Of a stretch of 64,000 bases of DNA, positions 35,170 to 43,981 are shown in pieces. A model generated the notes under the pieces. The model made no database searches and was not told the DNA's origin. It saw nothing but the letters and a program-made list of their open reading frames with translations. The stretch spans positions 186,001 through 250,000 of the forward strand of contig CAYMNQ010000006.1 of NCBI GenBank assembly GCA_964391865.1. The letters run 5' to 3'. Position 1 is the first letter of the stretch, and every line of letters starts with the position of its first letter. A program made the translations under genes and the position numbers. This DNA comes from DASZQL01 sp964391865. GTDB taxonomy: Bacteria; Planctomycetota; Phycisphaerae; Phycisphaerales; UBA1924.

Positions 35170-36135
35170 ATGCTCCGTACCACCACCACAGACCGCCCCC
35201 GCACCCTTGACGACCTCCTCGGCTCCGCGCTCATCGCGCGCCTGTCGCAGCTCGACGTGTCCTCCCGCAAAGTCTTCTCCGGCAAGTTGAAGGGCGAGCG
35301 CCGCAGCAAGCGCCGCGGCTCGTCCGTCGAATTCGCCGACCACCGGCCCTATGTCGTGGGTGATGATCTCCGGCGCATCGACTGGAACATCTTCGGCCGG
35401 CTCGATCGGCTGTTCCTCAAGCTGTTCCTTGAGGAGGAAGACCTCACGCTCCACCTCGTCATCGACGCCTCCGCATCCACCGACTGCGGAGATCCGTCGA
35501 AGTTCCTCTTCATCCAGCGCGCCGCCGCCGCGCTGGCGTACATTGGTCTGGTGAACATGCACCGCGTCACGATCACGGCGATCGGCGAGCGCCCGATCCC
35601 GCCCGACGCCGACAACGCCACCCCGCCCCTCGACACGGGAGGCATCCTCGCCAGCTTCCGCAATCTCCGCGGCCGCCGTCGCGCTCGCGAACTCGGCTCG
35701 TTCCTCTGCGGGCTCGAACCCTTCGGCGCCGCGCGATTCACCGAAGCCGCCAAGCGCATCGCCCTCGCGCGCCAGGGCAAAGGCGTGATGGTCGTGCTCT
35801 CCGACTTCTTCTTCAAAGAGGGCTACGAAGACGGGTTGCGCTATCTCGTCGGGCGCGGATATGACCTCATCGCGGTGCAGGTGCTCGCGCCGCAGGAAGT
35901 CGAGCCATCCATCGCAGGCGATCTGCGGCTGAAGGACGTCGAGGACGGCGACCGCGCCGAAGTCACCATCTCCGCCGCGCTGCTGAAGCGGTACAAGAAC
36001 AACCTCAGCGCGTACTGCGATCAACTCCGTCTGTTCTGCGCCCGCCGTGACATCACGCACATGACCGTGCAGAGCGACCTGCCGCCTGATCGGCTCGTGC
36101 TCGACTATCTGCGCCAGCGGGGGGTGCTGTCATGA
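35170..36135 (+). CDS. DUF58 domain-containing protein
   Basis: Protein of 321 residues of the DUF58 family, partner of MoxR ATPases. The N-terminal part has the conserved segments GERRSKRRGSSVEFADHRPY and RRIDWNIFGRLDRLFLKLF; the C-terminal half is VWA-like (DLTLHLVIDASAST). It begins 6 bp after the inverted-repeat cassette and overlaps the BatA-like gene by 4 bp, so it is tightly coupled. It probably links the MoxR ATPase to the VWA proteins. Confidence 0.93.
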   Translation: MLRTTTTDRPRTLDDLLGSALIARLSQLDVSSRKVFSGKLKGERRSKRRGSSVEFADHRPYVVGDDLRRIDWNIFGRLDRLFLKLFLEEEDLTLHLVIDASASTDCGDPSKFLFIQRAAAALAYIGLVNMHRVTITAIGERPIPPDADNATPPLDTGGILASFRNLRGRRRARELGSFLCGLEPFGAARFTEAAKRIALARQGKGVMVVLSDFFFKEGYEDGLRYLVGRGYDLIAVQVLAPQEVEPSIAGDLRLKDVEDGDRAEVTISAALLKRYKNNLSAYCDQLRLFCARRDITHMTVQSDLPPDRLVLDYLRQRGVLS

Positions 36136-38192
36136 CATGGCTGACCCCGCTGCCGGCGATCATCGCGGCGTGCATCGCCGTGCCCGCGCTGATCATTCTC
36201 TACTTCCTGAAGCTGCGCCGGCGCGATCTCGAAGTCTCGACCACGCTGCTGTGGAAGAAAGCGATCCAGGATCTGCAGGCGAACGCGCCGTTCCAGCGCC
36301 TGCGCCGGAACATACTCCTGCTGCTGCAACTGCTCATCCTCGCGGCGGTGCTGTTCGCCATCGCCCAGCCGCAGTGGCGGGCCGCGTCGTCGCCAGGCTC
36401 CAAAGTCGTCCTCATCATCGACCGATCCGCCAGCATGGCGACGAAGGACGAATCGAACGACGCGGGGGGAAAGGGCCCGGTCCTTTCGCGCCTCGACAAG
36501 GCGAAACAAGAAGCTCTGAAAACCATCGACGCGCTCCGCGCCCCCAGCTTCTTCGGCGTCAGCGACCCCGACCAGGCGATGATCATCGCGTTCGACTCCG
36601 TCGCCGAGGTGGTGCAGCCCTTCACGCCCGACGAGGTGCGGTTGAAGAACGCGATCGAGTCGATCGAAGAGACCGACGCTCTGTCGCGAATGGACGAAGC
36701 GCTCCGCCTCGCCGGCGCGTACGCGAAGCCCGTGCAGGTCGAGAACCGCGGGCTCGTCATCACCCCCGGCCCGCCCATCGAGCTCTTCTCCGACGGCGTT
36801 CTGCACGACACGGAGAAACTTGCGTTGCCGCCCGAGAGCAAGGTGACGTATCACGCGGTGGGCAAGCCGAAGACACCCAACTACGCGATCACCGCCATGC
36901 GCGCCGAGCGCTCCTATACCACGCCGGGGCAGGTGAGCATCTTCGTCGCGCTGCAATCAACCAACCCGGGGTCGAAGCCGATCGACATCGAACTCGCCGT
37001 CGACGGCGTCGTGAGTTCCGCCCGCGCCATCGAGATGCCCGCCGCCGCGGAAGACACGGGCGACTCCACATCGGGCGTGGTCTTCAAGCTGAACCAGACG
37101 CAGGGCGCCGCGATCACCGCACGGATCGTCACCGCCGATGCACTCGCGGCCGACAACGTGGGGCGCATCGCGCTCGCGCCGGCGAAGCGCGTCGCGGTCT
37201 GTGTGGTGGGGGAAAGCGACCTGTTCCTCACCGACGTGCTCAGCTCGCTGCCGCTCTCGAAGCTCGGCCGCATGTCGCCCGCCGAGTTCACCACCGCCGC
37301 CGAGAGCGGCACGTCGGGCGACTACGACATCTACCTTCTCTCCGGCTGGACGCCCGAGCCGAAAGCGGGCAAGCCGCCGCTGCCGCCGGGGCAGTATCTG
37401 GTGCTCGGCGCGACACCCGCGTTCTCGGGTTTGCAGCGCCCGCCAACCCCCGAAGCGCAGCGCGCCTGTGTCATCGTTGACTGGGATCGTCGACACCCCG
37501 CGTTGAATCTCATCGATCTCTCCAAGCTCATCATCCCCGAGCCGATCCTGATCCGCGCGGGCGACGAGATCAGCACGCTCGCCGAGGGGTCCTGCGGCCC
37601 GATGATCGTTGAAGTCTCGCAGGGCGGCGCGCGGGCGATCATTGTCTCCTTCAAACCCCTCGAAACCAATTGGCCGCGCGATGTGGACTTCCTGCTCTTC
37701 CTCGCCACCGCCGTGCGCTACCTCGCCGACGACTACTCGATGTCCCTCGCGCAGACGCTCGTGCCCGGCGACACGCTCTCGACGCGCCTCCCCGTCGGTG
37801 CGAGCGGTGCCGAATTGCTCGGCCCGGAGTCGCTGCGCATCCGCCTCACGCCCGCCTCCGACGGCTCGGTGAGCTACGGCCCGCTCCGCCGCGCGGGCGA
37901 GTACCGCGTGCGCTGGAGCGGCCCGACCGGGCCGACCGATGAACTCGTCAGCGGCTCGCCCCAGCGCACCATCCCCGTGAACCTCTTCGACCCCCTCGAA
38001 TCGCGCCTCGATTCACGCCCCCAGCTCGCGCTCCCTTCGGGCGATGTGCTCGCCGTGAACCGCGAGAGCGCCACCGGGCAGCCGAAGCCGACGGGGAAAG
38101 CGACGCTCTCCATCTGGCCCTGGCTGGTGATGGCGGCCCTCGCGGTGCTGATGCTCGAGTGGTTCATCTACCACCGCAAGGTGCACGTCTAG
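36132..38192 (+). CDS. BatA-like membrane protein with VWA domain
   Basis: Protein of 686 residues. Two N-terminal membrane segments (about 9-26 and 58-80) flank the BatA-type linker; a VWA domain follows with MIDAS DRSAS (D97, S99, S101). The C-terminus has one membrane segment (about 660-680) just before the end. It resembles BatA/aerotolerance proteins of the MoxR-VWA systems. The ATG overlaps the DUF58 stop by 4 bp. It is the last gene of the plus-strand run and meets a convergent gene 102 bp on. Confidence 0.9.
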   Translation: MTWLTPLPAIIAACIAVPALIILYFLKLRRRDLEVSTTLLWKKAIQDLQANAPFQRLRRNILLLLQLLILAAVLFAIAQPQWRAASSPGSKVVLIIDRSASMATKDESNDAGGKGPVLSRLDKAKQEALKTIDALRAPSFFGVSDPDQAMIIAFDSVAEVVQPFTPDEVRLKNAIESIEETDALSRMDEALRLAGAYAKPVQVENRGLVITPGPPIELFSDGVLHDTEKLALPPESKVTYHAVGKPKTPNYAITAMRAERSYTTPGQVSIFVALQSTNPGSKPIDIELAVDGVVSSARAIEMPAAAEDTGDSTSGVVFKLNQTQGAAITARIVTADALAADNVGRIALAPAKRVAVCVVGESDLFLTDVLSSLPLSKLGRMSPAEFTTAAESGTSGDYDIYLLSGWTPEPKAGKPPLPPGQYLVLGATPAFSGLQRPPTPEAQRACVIVDWDRRHPALNLIDLSKLIIPEPILIRAGDEISTLAEGSCGPMIVEVSQGGARAIIVSFKPLETNWPRDVDFLLFLATAVRYLADDYSMSLAQTLVPGDTLSTRLPVGASGAELLGPESLRIRLTPASDGSVSYGPLRRAGEYRVRWSGPTGPTDELVSGSPQRTIPVNLFDPLESRLDSRPQLALPSGDVLAVNRESATGQPKPTGKATLSIWPWLVMAALAVLMLEWFIYHRKVHV

Positions 38193-38294
38193 TTGTATCA
38201 GCGTGCCACCGAGTCCGGCGCTCTGACCGACCTCGGTGCCTCGCCGTCGGTCGCACCGAGGACGCAGAGCCGTCCGCGCTGGAACGTCATACGT

Positions 38295-41200
38295 TCACGG
38301 ATACACGCACTCCCATCCCCAGTTCGTGATGACCTCGCTGATATCAGCGAGCGTGACGGCACAGTCGCCGTTCAGATCGCCGTCCTCAAGCTTCGCGCCG
38401 CTCATACGCCCCCAGTGCGTGATGATCACGGCGAGATCGCTCAGCCCGGCTTTGTAGTCGCCGTCGGCGTCGCCCGCGGGGATCAGCGGGCGCGGGTCCA
38501 CGCCGTTGCTGATGCAGTCGCGGTCCCAGTCGATGCCGATTCTTCGTCCCGACCCGGGCGGCACGGCGGCGACGTTCAACGCCGCGCCCGAGTCGACCAG
38601 CGCGCTGATCTGCTCGAGCGTGAGCGACTCGTCGAGATCGGACCGGAACATCGGCGCATCGCCGCCGCTGGTAAGGACGTAGCCGCGCTTCACGCCGCTC
38701 ACCTTGCCCGAGAGCACGATGTCGCAGCGCGAAGGCGAGAGATCGTGCTGCCGGATCAGCTCGTTGAGCAACGCGTTGTCCGCCGTGTCCGCCGTGCTGG
38801 TCCATAGGAACTGCTCGCCCACGCACGGCATCACGTTCGTCTGGAACGCACTCAGGAATGAGATCATCTCGCCGCTTAGCGGCACCAGCCCGCCGAAAAA
38901 CTCCTGCAGGAAGGTCTCGATCGGGTGATTGTTCGCCTCACGCTCCTCGCGTCCGTCGTGCAGCAGCCCCACGCCGCCGTACTTGTCGGTCTGGAACTTG
39001 TCGACGATCTGCCGGAGCTGCGGGATCTCCTCGACCTGCGCGAAGAGCGAAGGCCCGAGGAAGTTCAGCGCGATGTCGGAGCTGACGCAGTCAGCGCGGA
39101 ACGCGCCGTCGTCCTCGACGCGGTGGCACACCTGGCAACTGTCGAGATACAGCGAGCGCCCCATCACCGCGCCGGGCTCCTTGAATTGGTTCGACACGTT
39201 CCGGTAGAACGTCGGCTGGTACGCCATCGTGTTCACGAACTCCGTGTAGCGGTCCATGTCGGCGTCTGACAACTGATTCTGCGCGCCCAGCAGCCCGACG
39301 AACGCCTCGTTGAAATCCTGGAACTGCGGCTTGTCGCCCCGCCAGTGGAACGGGTTGCGCCCCTTCAAGCCGCGCAGCGAGAGCGTCACCATCGGCCCTT
39401 TGATCGGATGGTTGTACCCGCCCGCGCTCGGCGTACAGGGGCTGCCGATCGCCGCAGGGATGTGCGGCTTGGGCAGCATCGCCGTTTTGTCCGGCTGCCC
39501 GAGATCCCACGCGCGGTGGTCCATGTGCCCATCGATGTGGCACACCGCGCACGATGATGAGTAGTTGTTGCTGAACCGCGTGCTGAACAGGAACTTCCGT
39601 CCGGTCCGCGTCCCGATCGGCTCGGGGTTCGCGAGGCATGCCTCGGCCAGCACCGGCATCGCGTCGTTCGTGGCGTCGAGCTTCGTCACGGTCATGTTCG
39701 TACGGTCAAAGACGTAGAGAACGTCCGTCGCCGAGTCCATGAGCAGGCAGCGCGGCGAGCTGTGCACGCCGCCGACATCGCGCAGCCCCATCACGCGCCC
39801 GTCCGATGGGTCGATCGTCGCCACGCGCCCGGAGCCGAGCGCCGCGACGAAGGCCCGCTGCCCGTCGGCCCGGAAGACGATGTCCGTCGGGTTCGCCGCC
39901 GAGATCGCCTGCGCCGCCGGGTTCGGCCCGCTGACGTCATCAAACCCCGCGAGGCCCGCGTGAAGGTCGAACTTCTGCACCACCGGCACCGCGCTCCCCA
40001 CGGCCGTGAGCTTCACGACCTGATGATCGACGAGGTTGCCGCGCAGATTCGTTTCGAGCCGCGTGAGATTGTTCGGCTCAAGATTCGAGACAAGCAGTGT
40101 CCCGCGAACCTCGTCGTACGCCAGCCCGGTCAGCGTGGCGCCGACGTTCCCGATGCGCTGCTGCACGGTCAGCCCGTTCGCCGCCGCCGGGTTCACCGCG
40201 TCGACCACGATGATGTCGTGATCGACGGTATCTTTCGCATCGCGAATGGTCTTCAGCAGCACCGCCGAGGCGTTGACAAGCGTGATCGGCGCGCCGTGGA
40301 CCGACTGCCACACCGATTCGAACGTCGACTTGTATTCGGCGACCATCGCCGGCTCGGGGTTGCCGTTCGCGTCCGAGAGGCGATCGACCATCTCCTGCCA
40401 CGGGAAGCTCACGCTGTCGGCGGCGTGCCCGGCGTCGCTCACGATGCGCTCAACCAATTCCGCGCCCGCGAGCGCGTTGATCGTCGGGTCGGGCCAGGGT
40501 GTGAGCGCCGGGTTCGCCCACAGGTCCGCCAGCGACGGCATCAGCAGCGGTACGACCAGCACCGGCCACGATTCGCGGAAGTCGAAGTTTGAGCCGGGGT
40601 TCGTCGGCGGCACATTCTGCAGGTGATGGAACACCGTGATGCCAACCGTCGTCGTGTTGTTCCCCGAGTGCAGCGCGCTCACGATCACCCGCTGGTTCAC
40701 CGAGTCGTACGCCAATCCCCGCGGCGTGTGACAGTCGAGCCAGCGCGAGCGAACGATCTGCCGCGTCGCGCCGTCGATCGCGACGAGCGCGCCCTCCTGC
40801 ACCAGACCCGCCGGCGCACCGGTCGAAAGGTCCGGGACCAGCGGGCTCCCCTCGCACACGGCATACGCCCAGCGACCGATCCGACTGAACACCAGATTCA
40901 CCGGACGATCGCCCACGCGGATCACATCGATGACGCGGCGCGACAGTGTGTCCACCACCGCGATGCTGTCCGACGAGTAGTTGCACACCCACAGCAGGTT
41001 CGTCCCCGGCTGCATCACCGCCGTTACGGGGTCGAGTCCCACCCAGATGTCGTCGAGCGCCGTCATGGGCGAGGTCGATGGATCAAGCACCGCGACGGAG
41101 TTGTTCGGCGTGCGGCAGACGTAGAGCAGTCCGTTGTGCAGCGCGAGCGACTTGGTCGCCGGCGCCTCGAAGTTCACGAACGCCCCTGACTCGAGCGAGG

Positions 41201-41438
41201 AGTCCGGTGGCGCATCGGGGTTGTAGATCTGAACAGGCGGTGGCCCGCCGGGGAGCGAGATCGGCGGGCCGCCGAGTTGCTCCGCCATCTGTGCCGTTGG
41301 GTGTGTCGGCGCGCGGTCCGCGATCTCGCCCGGTTGGCTCTCGGGCCGAGCGCTCACGCTCAGTTGATACGAACCAACTGCGAACAGCACCACGCCGATT
41401 GAAGCGTATCGAATGGCATTCGGCGAGCGTACATTCAT
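38295..41438 (-). CDS. Secreted propeller protein with two heme c motifs and C-terminal dockerin-like repeats
   Basis: Very large exported protein of 1047 residues with a signal segment (about 10-30). Residues 100-600 form a YVTN-like propeller (SDSIAVVDTLSRRVIDVIRVG). Two heme c motifs follow, CAVCH (630-634) and CQVCH (768-772), in a di-heme peroxidase/MauG-like context. The last 60 residues are dockerin-like (DADGDYKAGLSDLAVII, GDLNGDCAVTLADISEVI). ATG at 41438 with GGAGGTG 6 nt upstream. An electron-transfer or oxidase role at the surface is likely; the substrate is unknown. Confidence 0.86.
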   Translation of the reverse strand: MNVRSPNAIRYASIGVVLFAVGSYQLSVSARPESQPGEIADRAPTHPTAQMAEQLGGPPISLPGGPPPVQIYNPDAPPDSSLESGAFVNFEAPATKSLALHNGLLYVCRTPNNSVAVLDPSTSPMTALDDIWVGLDPVTAVMQPGTNLLWVCNYSSDSIAVVDTLSRRVIDVIRVGDRPVNLVFSRIGRWAYAVCEGSPLVPDLSTGAPAGLVQEGALVAIDGATRQIVRSRWLDCHTPRGLAYDSVNQRVIVSALHSGNNTTTVGITVFHHLQNVPPTNPGSNFDFRESWPVLVVPLLMPSLADLWANPALTPWPDPTINALAGAELVERIVSDAGHAADSVSFPWQEMVDRLSDANGNPEPAMVAEYKSTFESVWQSVHGAPITLVNASAVLLKTIRDAKDTVDHDIIVVDAVNPAAANGLTVQQRIGNVGATLTGLAYDEVRGTLLVSNLEPNNLTRLETNLRGNLVDHQVVKLTAVGSAVPVVQKFDLHAGLAGFDDVSGPNPAAQAISAANPTDIVFRADGQRAFVAALGSGRVATIDPSDGRVMGLRDVGGVHSSPRCLLMDSATDVLYVFDRTNMTVTKLDATNDAMPVLAEACLANPEPIGTRTGRKFLFSTRFSNNYSSSCAVCHIDGHMDHRAWDLGQPDKTAMLPKPHIPAAIGSPCTPSAGGYNHPIKGPMVTLSLRGLKGRNPFHWRGDKPQFQDFNEAFVGLLGAQNQLSDADMDRYTEFVNTMAYQPTFYRNVSNQFKEPGAVMGRSLYLDSCQVCHRVEDDGAFRADCVSSDIALNFLGPSLFAQVEEIPQLRQIVDKFQTDKYGGVGLLHDGREEREANNHPIETFLQEFFGGLVPLSGEMISFLSAFQTNVMPCVGEQFLWTSTADTADNALLNELIRQHDLSPSRCDIVLSGKVSGVKRGYVLTSGGDAPMFRSDLDESLTLEQISALVDSGAALNVAAVPPGSGRRIGIDWDRDCISNGVDPRPLIPAGDADGDYKAGLSDLAVIITHWGRMSGAKLEDGDLNGDCAVTLADISEVITNWGWECVYP

Positions 41439-41509
41439 GGAACACCTCCAATGTGAAATGAGGGGATGTGTTGTGCGTGCAATCCCCGTGCCCGCCTTAG
41501 AAAATGCGG

Positions 41510-41553
41510 CCAATTCACCATTGGCAGGAATTTGCTCATCGCGCGCAAAATTC
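41510..41553. promoter_or_regulatory. Two tandem palindromes between divergent genes
   Basis: CCAAT-TCACC-ATTGG (41510-41524) and GAATTTGC-TCATCGCGC-GCAAAATTC (41528-41553, one bulged base) stand almost end to end in the 246-bp gap between the propeller-cytochrome gene and the pseudopilin operon. They could be operators shared by both; no regulator is identified for them. Confidence 0.35.
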
Positions 41554-41684
41554 TCGCCACCTCGCCAGTTCGGTGTCACACTTGGGTGAGTCCGGCGAGA
41601 ACACCGTTGTCTTGCCGGGCGATCCCCCGGTAGCATCGGCGACGTGTTGAACGTGGCCGGACTCTGAACCTGAGGGAGAGGTTC

Positions 41685-42467
41685 GTGAAGCGTCAGGATG
41701 CGGCGCGAGCACGTGCGGAGCGCGGGAGAAGTGGTTTCACCCTGGTGGAACTGCTCGCCACGGTGGCCATTCTCACCATCCTGCTTTCTCTCCTCCTGCC
41801 CGCGATCCGCGGCGCCGTCGGCTCGGCCCGCGCGTTTGTCTGCCAGCGCAACCTCGGCACCGTCACCTTCGACTTCTCAATCTTCGCCGACGAGTTCCTG
41901 CACGAGTCCCGGGGCACGATGGACCCGCGCTACGCCGGCAACCAATTTCAGTTGATCGAGTTCATGAACAACCAGTACCGCGTCGGCCCGTTCTGGACCG
42001 ACAGCGCCGGGCAAGGCCGCCATGTCATGCTCTCCGACAAGCATGCGCTCGCGTGTCCGGCGGCGGCGGAGCGCGTCACCATAACGATCGACGGTGGCTG
42101 CGCAAGCGGCGGCATCCTCTTCCCACAGGCCGTCTCGATCGGCTTCAACCGCCGACTGCATCAGCCCGATCCGGGCATCTCGGGCATCCCGCATTTCACC
42201 CTCCGCAGCAAGCTCCTCCAGGAGGTCAATGTCCCGCTTCTATGGGACACCGACGGTCTCGCGGCGTATTCGCGGGTCGTGCTCGACGCACCGTTCTCCG
42301 CACCTTCGCTCGATAGCAGGGGACTGCTGCGCAACAACCGCTACTGGCACCCGGCGCTTCGGCATATGGGCAAGATGAATGTCGGCTTCATCGGCGGTCA
42401 GGTGAGATCGACCTCCACACCGCTGAGCGAGTCGAGCTGGCGGTGGGATTTCCAGCCGCGTCGATAG
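41685..42467 (+). CDS. Type IV pilin-like protein (prepilin N-terminal methylation site)
   Basis: Protein of 260 residues with a prepilin signal: cleavage is expected after G17 before FTLVELLATVAI. The rest is a globular domain with an H-x9-DG-like end (NVGFIGGQVRSTS), as in the large planctomycete DUF1559-type pseudopilin families. GTG at 41685 with GGGAGAGG upstream. It starts a plus-strand set with a histidine kinase, an NtrC-type regulator and a dockerin-like protein. No secretion ATPase is near. Confidence 0.85.
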   Translation: MKRQDAARARAERGRSGFTLVELLATVAILTILLSLLLPAIRGAVGSARAFVCQRNLGTVTFDFSIFADEFLHESRGTMDPRYAGNQFQLIEFMNNQYRVGPFWTDSAGQGRHVMLSDKHALACPAAAERVTITIDGGCASGGILFPQAVSIGFNRRLHQPDPGISGIPHFTLRSKLLQEVNVPLLWDTDGLAAYSRVVLDAPFSAPSLDSRGLLRNNRYWHPALRHMGKMNVGFIGGQVRSTSTPLSESSWRWDFQPRR

Positions 42468-42479
42468 GGGGCCAGCCCG

Positions 42480-43970
42480 ATGTCACTCCAGCACAAGTTC
42501 GCCGCCCTGGTCGCGCTGATCGCACTCACGGTCGTGATCAGCGTGGGCACCGCCGCATGGGCCGTGCGGATGTTCGATGTCCAGTACAGCGGCTCGCTCG
42601 CCGGGGCTGCGGCGTCGCTCGGTGAACTGGCGACCGCCTCTGAGCCGATCATCGCGCAGGTCGAACTGATGCGCGCGATCGAGCCGAGACACTCGGTACA
42701 GCCGGCGGAGTCCGCCAGCCTCTCGCGCCTGAGCGCCTCCGCGATCGAGCACGCGCGGCAGCTCGAGACCGACGCCGTCTGCCGGTCAAGGCTCGGCTTC
42801 ACAAGTTGCGATTCGCTCGCGATCCGCATCCGTCAGTCGCAAGATCACGTCGCCCGCTACCTCGCCGCCGCGCCGTCGACCTCAGCGGAAGCGGTGCGTC
42901 ATGATTTGTCGAGTGTCGCCGCACTGATCGAGTCGATGCGCCGGCATGTCGTCACCGCGACCGAGGATTCTGCCGGCCAGGCCGGGCACCTGCGCGGACG
43001 GCTCAACCTGATTTTCGGACTGGCTCTCGCCGCGTCGGCGTTCCTCTGTGTGCTGTCCATGCAGCTCATGCGCCGCTGGGTGCTCGCGCCCATCGCCGAG
43101 CTGCGCCGCGCCGCCGAACGCCTCGCCGCCGGCGATTTCTCCGCCCGACTCGACATCAAGGGTCGGGACGAACTCGCGCTCCTCGCCGCCGACGTGAACC
43201 ACATGAGCCGAACCATCGTCGACATGCAGGAGGAGCGCATCGAGCGCGAGCGCCTGGCGGTCATCGGGCGCATGGCCCGGCGGCTGGCGCACAACCTCCG
43301 CAACCCGCTCGCGGGCATCCGTAGCCTCGCCGAGTTCACCGGTGCCGAACTCCCCGCCGGCTCGCCCCTCGCGGAGAACCAGGACCGCATCGTCTCAGCG
43401 GTCGACAAGTTCGAGCAGTGGCTGGCCGAACTGCTCGACGTCACGTCGCCCATGCAGCCCGAGTTCGAGCGCCGCTCGGTGATCTCATCACTGCAGGACA
43501 TCGTTGAAGCCATGCGCCCGATGGCCCGGGCGCGCGATGTGCGGCTGGAGGTTGATCTTCAGTCAGCGCCGGCCGAAGCGATCTTCGACGATCGGCACCT
43601 GCGCCACGCTGTCGTCGCGCTGCTGTCGAACGCGCTGGAGGCGGCACCCCGCGGTGGGGTGGCGCGCATTTCCGCCTACACACCATCAGACCCCCCGGAT
43701 CACTGGGGCATCAGAATCGAGGACGCGGGCGCGGGTATCCCCGCCGAAATCGCCGAGAAAGTCTTCGACGTGAATTTCACCACAAAGAAGGAAGGGAACG
43801 GCATCGGTCTTGCAGTAGCCCAGCAGGTCGCGCGCTTGCACGGCGGATCGCTCGACCTCGCGGGGCCGGAACACCCGGCCCGCCAGCGAACGGATTCGCT
43901 CGCCGGGGCCGTTTTCCTTCTCAGCCTCCCTCTCGATCCGCCAGCAACCGCGGACCGACCGGCGGCGTAG
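42480..43970 (+). CDS. Membrane sensor histidine kinase with HAMP domain
   Basis: Sensor kinase of 496 residues. Two membrane segments (about 8-28 and 178-198) enclose a periplasmic sensing region, followed by a HAMP linker. The phosphorylated histidine is H271 in RRLAHNLRNPLAG; N, G1 and G2 boxes are LLSNALEAA, EDAGAGIP and GNGIGLAVAQ. It lies 12 bp after the pilin-like gene and 11 bp before the regulator. The periplasmic input is unknown. Confidence 0.93.
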   Translation: MSLQHKFAALVALIALTVVISVGTAAWAVRMFDVQYSGSLAGAAASLGELATASEPIIAQVELMRAIEPRHSVQPAESASLSRLSASAIEHARQLETDAVCRSRLGFTSCDSLAIRIRQSQDHVARYLAAAPSTSAEAVRHDLSSVAALIESMRRHVVTATEDSAGQAGHLRGRLNLIFGLALAASAFLCVLSMQLMRRWVLAPIAELRRAAERLAAGDFSARLDIKGRDELALLAADVNHMSRTIVDMQEERIERERLAVIGRMARRLAHNLRNPLAGIRSLAEFTGAELPAGSPLAENQDRIVSAVDKFEQWLAELLDVTSPMQPEFERRSVISSLQDIVEAMRPMARARDVRLEVDLQSAPAEAIFDDRHLRHAVVALLSNALEAAPRGGVARISAYTPSDPPDHWGIRIEDAGAGIPAEIAEKVFDVNFTTKKEGNGIGLAVAQQVARLHGGSLDLAGPEHPARQRTDSLAGAVFLLSLPLDPPATADRPAA

Positions 43971-43981
43971 GGACTACCAGC

